Assembly (NCBI GenBank): GCA_903891475.1
Contig: CAITEP010000020.1
Location: 1 to 64,000, forward strand
DNA length: 64,000 nucleotides
Source: an uncultured Mucilaginibacter sp.
GTDB taxonomy: Bacteria; Bacteroidota; Bacteroidia; Sphingobacteriales; Sphingobacteriaceae
Direction of reading: 5' to 3'
Below are positions 52,791 through 62,712 of the stretch, one piece after another (within the stretch, counting starts at the first letter, position 1; every line of letters begins with the position of its first letter). Below the pieces are notes generated by a model that worked only from the letters and a program-made list of their open reading frames with translations, ran no database searches and was not told where the DNA came from. Made by a program: the position numbers and the translations under genes.

Positions 52791-55100
52791 ATGAAGGACT
52801 ATATTAAGGTTGATGAATGGAAAATAATTGAACAAGGATTCGACCCGCATAATAACAAAGTTTCCGAAAGTATTTTTAGTTTAGGAAATGGCCGCATAGG
52901 CCAACGTGCTAATTTTGAAGAGGCTTATAGTGGCGATACGCTATTAGGTAATTATGTTGCTGGTGTTTATTATCCCGATAAAACCCGCGTTGGCTGGTGG
53001 AAAAATGGCTACCCCGAATATTTTGCCAAAGTATTAAACGCTGCCAATTGGATTGGTATTGATATAGTGATTGACCGCGAACAACTGGACCTTGCCAAAT
53101 GCGAAGTAAGCGAATTTGAACGGGTGCTTGATATGAAGGAAGGCTACCTAAAGCGTACTTTTACTGCTAAAACGCAGAGCGGCAAGCTATTAAAAGTAGT
53201 TTCAGTTCGTTTTTGTAGCATGGCCGATGACGAAATTGGCGCTATCAAATACCAAATAACCCCATTGAATTTTAGTGCCGACATTACCATTACTCCATTT
53301 ATTGATGGCGATGTGGTGAACAAAGACTCCAACTATGACGAAAAGTTTTGGGACGAGGTAAAAAAGGACAATTGGGACAATGGCGGGTACATCCAAATGC
53401 GCACCAAAAAAACTGGTTTTGAGGTAGCAACCGGCATGCAATTGAGCGTATTGGTTGATGAAAAGCCCATTGCCGAAACCTTGCAACCATTTCAAAAGGA
53501 AAAATTTATAGGAGCTAGGGTAAGCCTAAAAGCTAATGTTAACCAAACTATTACAGTTTTAAAATATGCTGCTAATGTTTCTTCACAAAATTATGGAGCC
53601 GAACTATTAGCCCAAAAAGTAAAGGAAGCGGTTACGCGTGCCAGTGCCAAAGGTTTTGATGCTTTGTTAACCGCCCAAGCCGATGCTTGGGCCGAGAAAT
53701 GGAAACATAACGATATTATTATTGAAGGCGATGTTGCCGCGCAACAAGCCATCAGGTTCAATATATTTCAACTTAACCAAACTTATACTGGTGAAGACGA
53801 CCGTTTAAATATTGGCCCTAAAGGTTTTACTGGAGAAAAGTACGGAGGTTCTACCTATTGGGATACCGAAGCCTATTGCGTGCCGTTTTACCTATCAACA
53901 GCCGACCAAAAGGTTACTCGCAACCTATTGTTATACCGCTATAAACAATTGGGTAAGGCTATAGAAAACGCCAAACTATTAGGCTTTAATAATGGTGCCG
54001 CACTATACCCCATGGTTACCATGGATGGTACCGAATGCCATAACGAATGGGAAATAACCTTCGAAGAGATACATCGTAATGGTGCCATTGCCTTTGCCAT
54101 CTATAATTATGTGCGTTATACTGGCGATGACAGCTACCTTTTTGATTATGGTTTGGAGGTTTTAATAGCCATATCCAGGTTCTGGTCGCAACGTATTACC
54201 TGGTCTAACGATAAAAAGCAGTATGTAATGCTAGGCGTAACCGGGCCCAACGAATACGAAAATAACGTTAACAACAATTGGTACACCAATAAAATAGCTA
54301 CTTGGTGTATGGAATATACGCTAGAGGTAATTGATAAGGTACGTACCAAAGACCATGATAAATACAATGCCCTGATTAAAAAGATCAATTTTGACGAAAA
54401 GCACGAAACAGCTAGGTTTAATCATATCATCGAAAACATGTACTTCCCTTATGATGATGCCCACATGGTGTTTTTACAACAAGATGGGTATTTGGATAAG
54501 GAACAAATTTTGGTGAAAGACTTACCTGCTACCGATAGACCGATTAACCAAAAATGGAGCTGGGATAGGATTTTACGTTCTTGCTTTATAAAGCAAGCCG
54601 ACGTATTGCAGGGCATTTACTTTTTTGAAGACGAGTTTGATAACGAAACCATCCGCCGCAATTTTGATTTTTACGAACCACGCACCGTTCATGAGTCGTC
54701 ATTATCGCCCTGTGTACATGCTATTTTAGCCGCCAAGTTAGGCGATGGGGCAAGGGCATATGAGTTTTACCTACGTACCTCAAGGCTCGATTTGGACGAT
54801 TATAACAACGATACCGAAGATGGTTGCCATATCACCTCTATGGCTGGCACTTGGATGTCGATAGTGGAAGGTTTTGGTGGGATGCGTGTACGCTTCGGTA
54901 GGCTTTCGTTCCAGCCATTTTTACCAGCAAAATGGAAATCATTTTCTTTCCATGTAGGCTTTAGAGGGAAATTGCTAAACATCAAGGTAACCAAGGCAGG
55001 CGTATATGTAAAAAACCTTTCGGATGAGCCTATTTCGCTTACCGTATTTTATAAAGAACAATTTATTGCCGCCAATACCGAATTATTTGTAGAGGCTTAA
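52791..55100 (+). CDS. mapA: Maltose phosphorylase (GH65)
   Basis: 769-aa cytoplasmic inverting phosphorylase cleaving maltose with phosphate into glucose and beta-glucose-1-phosphate. The catalytic acid Glu is in TECHNEWEITFEEIHRNG, phosphate site in VHESSLSP, with YWDTEAYCVPFY and TGPNEYENNVNNNWYTNK also typical of GH65. An N-terminal beta-sandwich precedes the alpha/alpha barrel. Related GH65 enzymes use trehalose, kojibiose or nigerose, but pgmB immediately upstream and the surrounding amylases favour maltose. It lies 49 bp after pgmB, so same operon. Confidence 0.93.
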   Translation: MKDYIKVDEWKIIEQGFDPHNNKVSESIFSLGNGRIGQRANFEEAYSGDTLLGNYVAGVYYPDKTRVGWWKNGYPEYFAKVLNAANWIGIDIVIDREQLDLAKCEVSEFERVLDMKEGYLKRTFTAKTQSGKLLKVVSVRFCSMADDEIGAIKYQITPLNFSADITITPFIDGDVVNKDSNYDEKFWDEVKKDNWDNGGYIQMRTKKTGFEVATGMQLSVLVDEKPIAETLQPFQKEKFIGARVSLKANVNQTITVLKYAANVSSQNYGAELLAQKVKEAVTRASAKGFDALLTAQADAWAEKWKHNDIIIEGDVAAQQAIRFNIFQLNQTYTGEDDRLNIGPKGFTGEKYGGSTYWDTEAYCVPFYLSTADQKVTRNLLLYRYKQLGKAIENAKLLGFNNGAALYPMVTMDGTECHNEWEITFEEIHRNGAIAFAIYNYVRYTGDDSYLFDYGLEVLIAISRFWSQRITWSNDKKQYVMLGVTGPNEYENNVNNNWYTNKIATWCMEYTLEVIDKVRTKDHDKYNALIKKINFDEKHETARFNHIIENMYFPYDDAHMVFLQQDGYLDKEQILVKDLPATDRPINQKWSWDRILRSCFIKQADVLQGIYFFEDEFDNETIRRNFDFYEPRTVHESSLSPCVHAILAAKLGDGARAYEFYLRTSRLDLDDYNNDTEDGCHITSMAGTWMSIVEGFGGMRVRFGRLSFQPFLPAKWKSFSFHVGFRGKLLNIKVTKAGVYVKNLSDEPISLTVFYKEQFIAANTELFVEA

Positions 55101-55135
55101 AATATTAGCTAAAGCAATCGCATAAAAAACAAAAC

Positions 55136-56857
55136 ATGGAACAAAGCCCGGCTAGTCATAAACTAATTATCTATCAGTTGCTGCCGCGCTTGTTTGGGAA
55201 TGCTATTACCAAAAATAAGTTTTATGGGTCTATTCAGGAAAACGGAGTAGGCAAGTTTAATGATATTAGCGATAAGGCGCTTAAAGAGCTAAAAAATATG
55301 GGCTTTACCCATGTTTGGTACACCGGAATTATTGAGCATGCTACCATGACCGATTATTCGGCCTACGGCATTGAATCCGACGATCCGGATGTGGTAAAGG
55401 GTAGGGCTGGTTCGCCTTATGCTATAAAAGATTATTACGATGTTGCGCCCGATTTGGCGGTGGATGTACCCAACCGCATTGCCGAATTTGAGGCATTGCT
55501 AAGCCGTACCCACCAACAAGGTTTGAAGGTAATTATTGATTTGGTGCCCAACCATGTTGCCCGCACCTACGCGTCAGACAAAAAACCGGATGGTGTAAGA
55601 AACATTGGCGAGGATGATGATAAAAGCAAGTCCTTTTCGCCACAGAACGATTTTTATTATATCCCCGGTAATTCCTTGGTAGTTCCCTATGGCTATAATC
55701 CCGGTGGCAATGAATTTATAAGTCCGTTGAAGGATGGAAAGTTTGATGAAAATCCTGCCAAAGCAACCGGAAACGATGTTTTTAGCGCTTGGCCCTCTAT
55801 TAATGATTGGTTCGAGACCTGCAAATTAAACTATGGAGTTGATTACCTAAACGGGCATGGTTTGCATTTCGACCCAATACCACCACTATGGCAAAAAATA
55901 CTGGATATCTTATTATTTTGGGCCAATAAGGGTGTGGATGCATTCAGGTGCGATATGGTGGAGATGGTTCCCATTGAATTTTGGGGCTGGGTAATACCAA
56001 AGCTAAAAGAAAGCTATCCCGCTATTGTTTTTATTGGCGAAGCCTATAATACCAACTTGTACGGCAAATATATTTTTGATGGGAAATTTGATTATTTGTA
56101 CGACAAAGTAGGTTTGTATGATGCCATAAAACGCCTAACCTGTAACCCCTATGAGGCCAGTACCTGGGAAATAAACCGCGTTTGGAACCACGATACCAAG
56201 GGGATTGACGAGCATATGCTACGCTTTATGGAAAACCATGATGAGCAACGCATTGCATCCAAATATTTTGCGGGTAACCCTTGGCTGGCAGTGCCGGGGA
56301 TGATTGTTTCCGCTACTTTGGCAACGGGGCCTGTAATGGTGTATTTCGGACAAGAGGTAGGGGAGCCCGCCGAAGGTGCGCAAGGTTTTAGCGGCGATGA
56401 TGGCCGCACCACTATTTTTGATTATTGGGGTGTAACCGAACATCAAAAATGGGTAAACAATTGCAAATTTGATGGTGCGCAATTAAGCGATAGCCAAAAA
56501 GCGCTTCGCCATTTTTATGCCAAGTTACTCAATACCGTAAATAGCAAACCAGCTTTAAAAGATGGTAGTTTTTATGAATTGATGATAGCCAACGAGCATC
56601 AACAGGGCTTTAATCAGCAGCTATATATTTTCCTTCGATATATCGAAAATCAACTTATATTGGTAATCACCAATTTTAGCCGGACTGAAAGTAGCATAAC
56701 TATTAAATTGCCTGATGATTTATTGTCGAAATTTAACCTGATGGGCAAGGTTATCTTTACCGACTTATTGAGTGGAAACAAATTAAGCACCGATAATATT
56801 GCTTCGGGGCTACAATTAAGTTTGCCGGCAAGCAGTGGAATGTTGCTTGAGTTTTAA
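55136..56857 (+). CDS. Cytoplasmic alpha-amylase (GH13)
   Basis: 573-aa enzyme without signal peptide. GH13 motifs: VIIDLVPNHVAR (region I), GVDAFRCDMVEMVP (nucleophile Asp), VFIGEAYNTNLYG (Glu) and RFMENHDEQRIA (Asp). A C-terminal beta domain starts near residue 470. The sequence LIIYQLLPRLFGN and the insertion DKKPDGVRNIGEDDD are unlike SusA, so it is a different subfamily, perhaps acting on imported maltodextrins or intracellular glucan. It begins 35 bp after maltose phosphorylase and is likely in the same transcript. Confidence 0.92.
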   Translation: MEQSPASHKLIIYQLLPRLFGNAITKNKFYGSIQENGVGKFNDISDKALKELKNMGFTHVWYTGIIEHATMTDYSAYGIESDDPDVVKGRAGSPYAIKDYYDVAPDLAVDVPNRIAEFEALLSRTHQQGLKVIIDLVPNHVARTYASDKKPDGVRNIGEDDDKSKSFSPQNDFYYIPGNSLVVPYGYNPGGNEFISPLKDGKFDENPAKATGNDVFSAWPSINDWFETCKLNYGVDYLNGHGLHFDPIPPLWQKILDILLFWANKGVDAFRCDMVEMVPIEFWGWVIPKLKESYPAIVFIGEAYNTNLYGKYIFDGKFDYLYDKVGLYDAIKRLTCNPYEASTWEINRVWNHDTKGIDEHMLRFMENHDEQRIASKYFAGNPWLAVPGMIVSATLATGPVMVYFGQEVGEPAEGAQGFSGDDGRTTIFDYWGVTEHQKWVNNCKFDGAQLSDSQKALRHFYAKLLNTVNSKPALKDGSFYELMIANEHQQGFNQQLYIFLRYIENQLILVITNFSRTESSITIKLPDDLLSKFNLMGKVIFTDLLSGNKLSTDNIASGLQLSLPASSGMLLEF

Positions 56858-56971
56858 AAAGCAAGGCGGTAATAGCTAATAATATTTTTTTGTTGTTAAG
56901 CTCATCGACCCAAAAAAAGAATAATAACCAATTAAAAAATATACCAATTAACAAACCGAACCAATAAAATT

Positions 56972-58291
56972 ATGACCTCAACAACTACTTTTCAAAAGCC
57001 GAAATTAAGTTTTTGGTCAATTTGGAATATGAGCTTCGGCTTTTTAGGTATCCAGTTTGGCTGGGCCCTACAAATGGCAAACATGGGTGCTATTTATGAA
57101 TACTTGGGCGCAAAAGCCGATAAAATTCCCATGCTGTTTTTAGCAGCTCCGCTAACTGGCCTTATTGTACAACCTATTGTAGGATACTTGAGCGATCATA
57201 CTTGGAACCGTACCCTGGGTAGAAGGAGACCTTATTTTTTGGTAGGTGCTATTTTTAGTACCATTTGTTTATTTATCATGCCCCAATCATCCACCTTATG
57301 GATGGCAGCTGGTACATTATGGATTTTAGATACTTCCATCAACGTAAGTATGGAACCATTCCGTGCATTTATTACCGATAAATTGCCCGATGAGCAACGT
57401 ACGCAAGGCTTTGCCATGCAGAGCGTTTTTATTGGGCTTGGCTCTATCGTAGCATCCGCCTTGCCTTGGATGATGGCACATTGGTTTAATGTGGTTAACA
57501 CACTGGTTAAAGGCGAAATTCCAGCAACTGTACGTTACTCTTTTTATATTGGCGCAATTGCTTTTATTGCTACGGTTGTTTATACAGTAATCACCAGTTC
57601 AGAATACCCACCTGCCGATTTGGATGAAAAACAAAAGGCTAAAGAAGCTAAAAAAGGCTTTGGTGCTGGGGCTGCCGATATATTTACGGCCATAAAGCAT
57701 ATGCCTAAAAGAATGCGGAAATTGGCATTGGTTCAATTTTTTACCTGGCCGGGCTTGTTTTTAATGTGGTTTTACTACTCGCCTGCAGTGGCACGCAACG
57801 TTTTTGGCGCTGTTTCCGAAACTTCCGCCCTTTACAACAAAGGTATTGAATTTGCCGGGTTAACCTTATCTTTCTATAATTTGGTAACATTTGCCTTTGC
57901 CATGTGCATACCATTTATAGCCATGCGAATAGGCAGAAAATATACCCATATGCTTTGCTTATTTTGTGGTGCGGCTGGTCTTATTTCAGTTGGTTTCATT
58001 CATCAACCAAATATGCTATACCTGTCTATGACGGGGGTAGGTATTGCCTGGGCCAGTATCTTGTCTATGCCTTATGCCATGCTGGGCGGTTGTTTGCCCG
58101 AAGATAAAATTGGCATCTACATGGGCATTTTCAACTTTTTTATCGTAATGCCCGAAATACTGGCTTCCTTATTTTTTGGTTGGATCATGTCGCATTTGCT
58201 GAATAATAACCGCTTATTGGCAGTGGAAATTGGTGGTTGTCTCATGATTTTGGCTGGTTTATTAACCCTTTTAATTAAAGAAGAAGAATAA
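56972..58291 (+). CDS. MFS sugar transporter, second paralogue
   Basis: 439-aa 12-helix carrier closely related to the protein at 41482: LSFWSIWNMSFGFLGIQFGW at the N-terminus, PIVGYLSDHTWNRTLGRRRPY in loop 2-3 and MEPFRAFITDKLPDEQR. It probably imports maltose or maltodextrins for maltose phosphorylase. It lies 114 bp after the cytoplasmic GH13 and before the GH31 gene. Two paralogues in one locus suggest distinct substrates (e.g. sucrose versus maltose) or conditions; not decidable here. Confidence 0.9.
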   Translation: MTSTTTFQKPKLSFWSIWNMSFGFLGIQFGWALQMANMGAIYEYLGAKADKIPMLFLAAPLTGLIVQPIVGYLSDHTWNRTLGRRRPYFLVGAIFSTICLFIMPQSSTLWMAAGTLWILDTSINVSMEPFRAFITDKLPDEQRTQGFAMQSVFIGLGSIVASALPWMMAHWFNVVNTLVKGEIPATVRYSFYIGAIAFIATVVYTVITSSEYPPADLDEKQKAKEAKKGFGAGAADIFTAIKHMPKRMRKLALVQFFTWPGLFLMWFYYSPAVARNVFGAVSETSALYNKGIEFAGLTLSFYNLVTFAFAMCIPFIAMRIGRKYTHMLCLFCGAAGLISVGFIHQPNMLYLSMTGVGIAWASILSMPYAMLGGCLPEDKIGIYMGIFNFFIVMPEILASLFFGWIMSHLLNNNRLLAVEIGGCLMILAGLLTLLIKEEE

Positions 58292-58459
58292 ATTTTAAGC
58301 TTTTTTATAATCATTACCTAGCTGGCTTAAAGAATTTTACGCGTTTTTAAATCTATATTTAGCATCATACTGTCATTTAAATTGGCTTAATTATGCTTGA
58401 ATATTGTATATTGCAAATCATAAATTTGTTATAATTATTTAATTAAACGCATTTTTTTA

Positions 58460-60922
58460 ATGGAAGAAAATTTACTCAACCAAGAGCTATTAGCCAATAA
58501 AAATATAGAGCAGGAAGAGGAAGAGGAGTTTCATCACCTCAATAACCCGGCGGACGGGATAAAGCCTATTATAAAAAAATATTTAGGCGCGGTTACTAAG
58601 GTGACTCAGGTAGAGAACAAGCTGTACTTTACCGACGGAAACGCGACTGTTGAAGTGATCGTAGTAACCGACCAAATTATACGGGTTAGGTTAGCCCCAC
58701 ATAGTGTTTTTCTCGACGATTTTTCATACGGTGTTCCAACTGTGAAACGTAAGGCCATTTTCTTCGCCCTTGATGAAGATGAGCTGGAATATAGGGTAAA
58801 TACCAGGGCCGTAAATTGCCATATCCGCAAACAAGATTTCTTTATTTCCTTTTCTGATACCAACGACAAAGTAACCAGTGTTGATGCGGTTCCAATGCAT
58901 TGGGAAGAGAATGTAAAATTTGGCGGTTATTATGTATTTTGTACCAAAGAGTGCCATCAGGAAGAAAGCTTTTTTGGCTTAGGCGATAAACCTACCGAAC
59001 TTAACCTTCGCGGTAAACGCTTAAAAAACTGGAATACGGACGCCTATTCTTTTTCTTGGAACCAAGATCCGCTTTATCGTAGCATCCCTTTTTATATCAG
59101 CATAAATGAAGGCATTGCGCATGGTATATTTTTTGATAATACCTTTAAAGCGCATTTTGATTTTGGTGCCGAAGACCCAACCAAAACCAGTTTTTGGGCT
59201 GATGGTGGCGAGTTGCAATATTATTACATCCATGGTCCGCATATGATGGATGTGGTAAAAAGCTACCACTTGCTTACAGGCACACACCCCATGCCACCGC
59301 TTTGGGCCTTGGGTTACCACCAATGCCGTTGGAGCTATTATCCCGAGGCCAAGGTTAAAAAAATAACCAAGGGCTTCCGCGAAAATAAGATTCCTTGCGA
59401 CGGTATTTATTTGGATATTGATTATATGGACGGCTACAGGTGCTTTACCTGGAACCGCAAATATTTCCCTAACCCTAAACGCATGATAGCCGAATTGGCT
59501 GCCGATGGCTTTAAAACCGTGGTAATTATTGACCCCGGTATAAGGGTGGATGATAATTATTCGGTATTTAAAGAAGGTAAGGAAAAGAAATACTTCTGCC
59601 GCCGTAGCGACGATTATTTTATGGAAGGCCACGTTTGGCCCGGTCGTTGCCAATTCCCCGATTTTACCAACCCCGAAGTACGCGAATGGTGGGGCAAATT
59701 ATTCGACGAGTTGGTTGATATAGGTGTTGCAGGTGTTTGGAACGATATGAACGAGCCTGCCGTATTTGGCGCGGGCACTTTTCCTGATGATGTAAGGCAT
59801 CAGTACGATGGCTTCCGTGGTTCGCACCGCAAAGCCCATAATGTGTATGGCATGCAAATGGTGCGTTCTACCTACGAGGGTTTGCGCAAACTAATGAAAA
59901 ATAAAAGGCCTTTTACCATTACAAGGGCTGGTTACTCGGGGGTACAACGCTTTTCATCGGTATGGACTGGCGATAACGTGGCCTCATGGGAGCATTTGCA
60001 ATTAGGTAATATACAATGTCAAAGGCTTTCCATATCGGGTATTTCGTTTTGTGGTACCGATATTGGGGGCTTTAGTGGCGAGCCTGACGGCGAATTATTT
60101 ACCCGTTGGATACAAATGGGCACCTTTTCGCCCTTTATGCGTGCCCACTCCGCTGGCGATACCAAAGAGCGTGAGCCTTGGAGCTTTGGCGAGCCTTTTA
60201 CCGCTATCAACCGTAAATTTATTGAACTAAGGTATAAGCTTATCCCATACCTGTATTCCACTTTTTGGGAGCATCATCGCTATGGTTTCCCAATATTACG
60301 CCCTGTTGTAATGCAGGAGCAGGAGGAAATAACCAATCATTTCCGTCAGGATGAGTTTACCTATGGCGATAAAATATTGGTTTGCCCAATTTTAGGTCCT
60401 GGTCAAACCAGTAGGATTGTTTACCTGCCTAAAGGTAAATGGTACAACTTCTGGGATAATGAATTGGTGGATGGTGGCAAAGAAATATTAGTTGCCGCGC
60501 CTTTAGAAACCATACCGGTATTTGTAAAAGCTGGCTCTGTAATTCCTGAATACCCGGTGATGCAATACACAGGCGAAAAGGAGATAGAAGAGGTAAAAAT
60601 GAATATCTATTTTAGTGATTATGAAGTAAATTCCTTCCTTTTTGAAGATTACGGAGAGACTTTCGCCTATGAGCAGGATATTTATCTGGAGAAAAAATTT
60701 GTAGTAAGCGGAAAAACAAATAAGCTAAACATTAGCCAAAGCATGGAAGGTTTATATACCCCACGTTATGAAAATTACCATTTCAATATTATAGGGCTAC
60801 CGTTCAAGCCTAAAAAAGTAATTGCTGATGGTAAGGAAGTAACTGGTTTTGTTTTTGAAAAGGATAAAAATCTTGAATTTAAATTAAGTAAAAATTTTAA
60901 ACAGATTGAAATTCTTAAATAA
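58460..60922 (+). CDS. Alpha-glucosidase (GH31)
   Basis: 820-aa enzyme without signal peptide, so cytoplasmic or leaderless. The GH31 nucleophile Asp is in VWNDMNEPAVFG; the acid/base Asp is probably in SVWTGDNVASW. ALGYHQCRWSYYPEAKV marks the start of the barrel, with CGTDIGGFSGEPDGELFTRW near its end. The N-terminal 250 residues form the beta-sandwich domain (FGLGDKPTELNLRG). It releases glucose from non-reducing ends of maltose, maltodextrin or similar alpha-glucosides, completing the locus. An unusually acidic N-terminal stretch (EQEEEEEFHHL) precedes the domain. Confidence 0.94.
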   Translation: MEENLLNQELLANKNIEQEEEEEFHHLNNPADGIKPIIKKYLGAVTKVTQVENKLYFTDGNATVEVIVVTDQIIRVRLAPHSVFLDDFSYGVPTVKRKAIFFALDEDELEYRVNTRAVNCHIRKQDFFISFSDTNDKVTSVDAVPMHWEENVKFGGYYVFCTKECHQEESFFGLGDKPTELNLRGKRLKNWNTDAYSFSWNQDPLYRSIPFYISINEGIAHGIFFDNTFKAHFDFGAEDPTKTSFWADGGELQYYYIHGPHMMDVVKSYHLLTGTHPMPPLWALGYHQCRWSYYPEAKVKKITKGFRENKIPCDGIYLDIDYMDGYRCFTWNRKYFPNPKRMIAELAADGFKTVVIIDPGIRVDDNYSVFKEGKEKKYFCRRSDDYFMEGHVWPGRCQFPDFTNPEVREWWGKLFDELVDIGVAGVWNDMNEPAVFGAGTFPDDVRHQYDGFRGSHRKAHNVYGMQMVRSTYEGLRKLMKNKRPFTITRAGYSGVQRFSSVWTGDNVASWEHLQLGNIQCQRLSISGISFCGTDIGGFSGEPDGELFTRWIQMGTFSPFMRAHSAGDTKEREPWSFGEPFTAINRKFIELRYKLIPYLYSTFWEHHRYGFPILRPVVMQEQEEITNHFRQDEFTYGDKILVCPILGPGQTSRIVYLPKGKWYNFWDNELVDGGKEILVAAPLETIPVFVKAGSVIPEYPVMQYTGEKEIEEVKMNIYFSDYEVNSFLFEDYGETFAYEQDIYLEKKFVVSGKTNKLNISQSMEGLYTPRYENYHFNIIGLPFKPKKVIADGKEVTGFVFEKDKNLEFKLSKNFKQIEILK

Positions 60923-61244
60923 CCGAGCATGTTTAAAAACGAAATAAACAAATGCTGATTATTTACTTGGTGATAACAGAACTATTTAATAGCAATAGAA
61001 TTTCTATGTTTATTTGGAAGATTACTAATTCTTCTTTTCGATAAATTATATAATACTTTAAAGTTAGGGCATTTAAACATTACATTGTTAGTATAAAAGG
61101 TAAATAAACATTACAGAATCAAAGGGTAACATAGGTCAAAATTGACAGATTTATCCTTTTTTATTTTTTATGGGTATTTTAATTATTTAGATAATACAAG
61201 CCTTTAAACAAAACTTAAACTATTTGAATAAATAAATTTAATAT
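60923..61244. other. AT-rich spacer, nothing recognised
   Basis: 322 bp without ORF or clear repeat between GH31 and the MBOAT gene. No convincing promoter box. It marks a change to more AT-rich coding sequence downstream. Confidence 0.6.
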
Positions 61245-62711
61245 ATGGTTTTTAATTCTCCTCACTTTGCGGTATTTTTTATTATAGTTACCTCACTTTA
61301 TTTTTTAATACCACATAAATTCCGTTGGCTGCTCCTATTGGTAAGTAGTTATTATTTTTATATGACATATATACCTATATATGTGTTGATATTGGAATTT
61401 ACCATTATTATTGATTATTTCTCCGGTATAGTTATTGAGGAATCAGAAGGATATAAAAGAAAGTTATTTTTAATTATCAGCTTAATAAGCAACATTGGGG
61501 TTTTAGCGATTTTTAAATACTTCAATTTTTTTAATAATGTAGTATCACAATTATCTTTATTTTTTGGTTATCATAATCCAATACCTTTTTTGAGTTGGGC
61601 TCTGCCAATAGGATTATCCTTTCACACCTTTCAAGCTATGAGTTATACGATTGAGGTTTATAGGAAAAATCAAAAAGCGGAAAGAAACTTTGGCATATAT
61701 TCATTATATGTAATGTTTTACCCTCAATTAGTGGCAGGACCTATTGAACGACCGCAAAACCTTATCCATCAGTTTTATGAAAAGCATAATTTCGATTATA
61801 CCAGGGTTACAAATGGTTTAAAATTAATGGCTTGGGGTTTGTTTAAAAAAATTGTAATTGCCGACAGGTTGTCTGTTTTAGTTGATTACGTATTTAATAG
61901 TCCATATAAACATCACGGGTTAAGTTTTTTGATAGCCGCGATATTCTTTTCATTTCAAATATTTTGTGATTTTTCAGGTTATTCTGATATGGCGATAGGA
62001 ATTGCAAGTGTTATGGGATTTAAACTCATGAAAAACTTTAACAATCCTTATCACGCTAAAAGTGTCAGGGAATTTTGGACACGTTGGCATATTTCATTAT
62101 CAACCTGGTTTAAAGATTATTTATACATTCCATTAGGAGGTAACAGGGTATCAACATTGCGCTTATGTTTAAACTTGTTTATTGTTTTTATGATAAGTGG
62201 GTTATGGCATGGTGCGAATTGGACATTTTTAATTTGGGGTGCACTTCACGGATTTTATATTATAATTTCGATAGCGTCACAAAAACTTAGGCGGTACATG
62301 GCAAAAAAAGTATTTTTAGATAGGTTACCAACTTTAAATAACTTTTTAAAGGTATTGGTAACTTTTACTTTAGTCACTTTCGCCTGGATATTTTTCCGTG
62401 CTAATACAATTGGTCAGGCATTTTATATTTCCAAAAGCATCATCACTGATTCTTTTGGTGATATACCTAATTTAATTGGCAAGTCGCATACGGGGCTTGA
62501 TTTAAAAATAACAAAAATGGAATTACTGCTATCAATTATTTTCATTTTCTTTTTGGAAGGAGTTCAAATTTTACATTCAAGATATAATTTAATAAAAGTT
62601 TCAATGAACTATCCCGCTTATTACAGGTGGACTGTTTATTATTTGTTTTTGTTTACCATGTTGTATTTCATAAGTTCAAGTTCACATTCATTTATTTATT
62701 TCCAATTCTAA
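61245..62711 (+). CDS. MBOAT-family O-acyltransferase (AlgI/DltB-like)
   Basis: 488-aa membrane protein with about 11 hydrophobic segments. The MBOAT active-site region is visible as ISGLWHGANWTFLIWGALHG (catalytic His) and the preceding FWTRWHISLSTWFKDYLYIPLGG. It opens with VFNSPHFAVFFIIVTSLYFLIP, the standard start of AlgI-like proteins. Members move acyl (often acetyl) groups across the membrane onto exported alginate, teichoic acid or other polysaccharides. The next gene, 1 bp downstream, is an SGNH-like partner as in AlgI-AlgJ/X and DltB-DltD pairs. Polymer unknown; no glycosyltransferases in view. Confidence 0.92.
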   Translation: MVFNSPHFAVFFIIVTSLYFLIPHKFRWLLLLVSSYYFYMTYIPIYVLILEFTIIIDYFSGIVIEESEGYKRKLFLIISLISNIGVLAIFKYFNFFNNVVSQLSLFFGYHNPIPFLSWALPIGLSFHTFQAMSYTIEVYRKNQKAERNFGIYSLYVMFYPQLVAGPIERPQNLIHQFYEKHNFDYTRVTNGLKLMAWGLFKKIVIADRLSVLVDYVFNSPYKHHGLSFLIAAIFFSFQIFCDFSGYSDMAIGIASVMGFKLMKNFNNPYHAKSVREFWTRWHISLSTWFKDYLYIPLGGNRVSTLRLCLNLFIVFMISGLWHGANWTFLIWGALHGFYIIISIASQKLRRYMAKKVFLDRLPTLNNFLKVLVTFTLVTFAWIFFRANTIGQAFYISKSIITDSFGDIPNLIGKSHTGLDLKITKMELLLSIIFIFFLEGVQILHSRYNLIKVSMNYPAYYRWTVYYLFLFTMLYFISSSSHSFIYFQF

Positions 62712-62712
62712 T

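Noticed and set aside
59021-59653. 210-aa minus-strand ORF inside GH31
   Set aside because: Lies fully within a well-conserved GH31 catalytic domain; no family features, a shadow frame.
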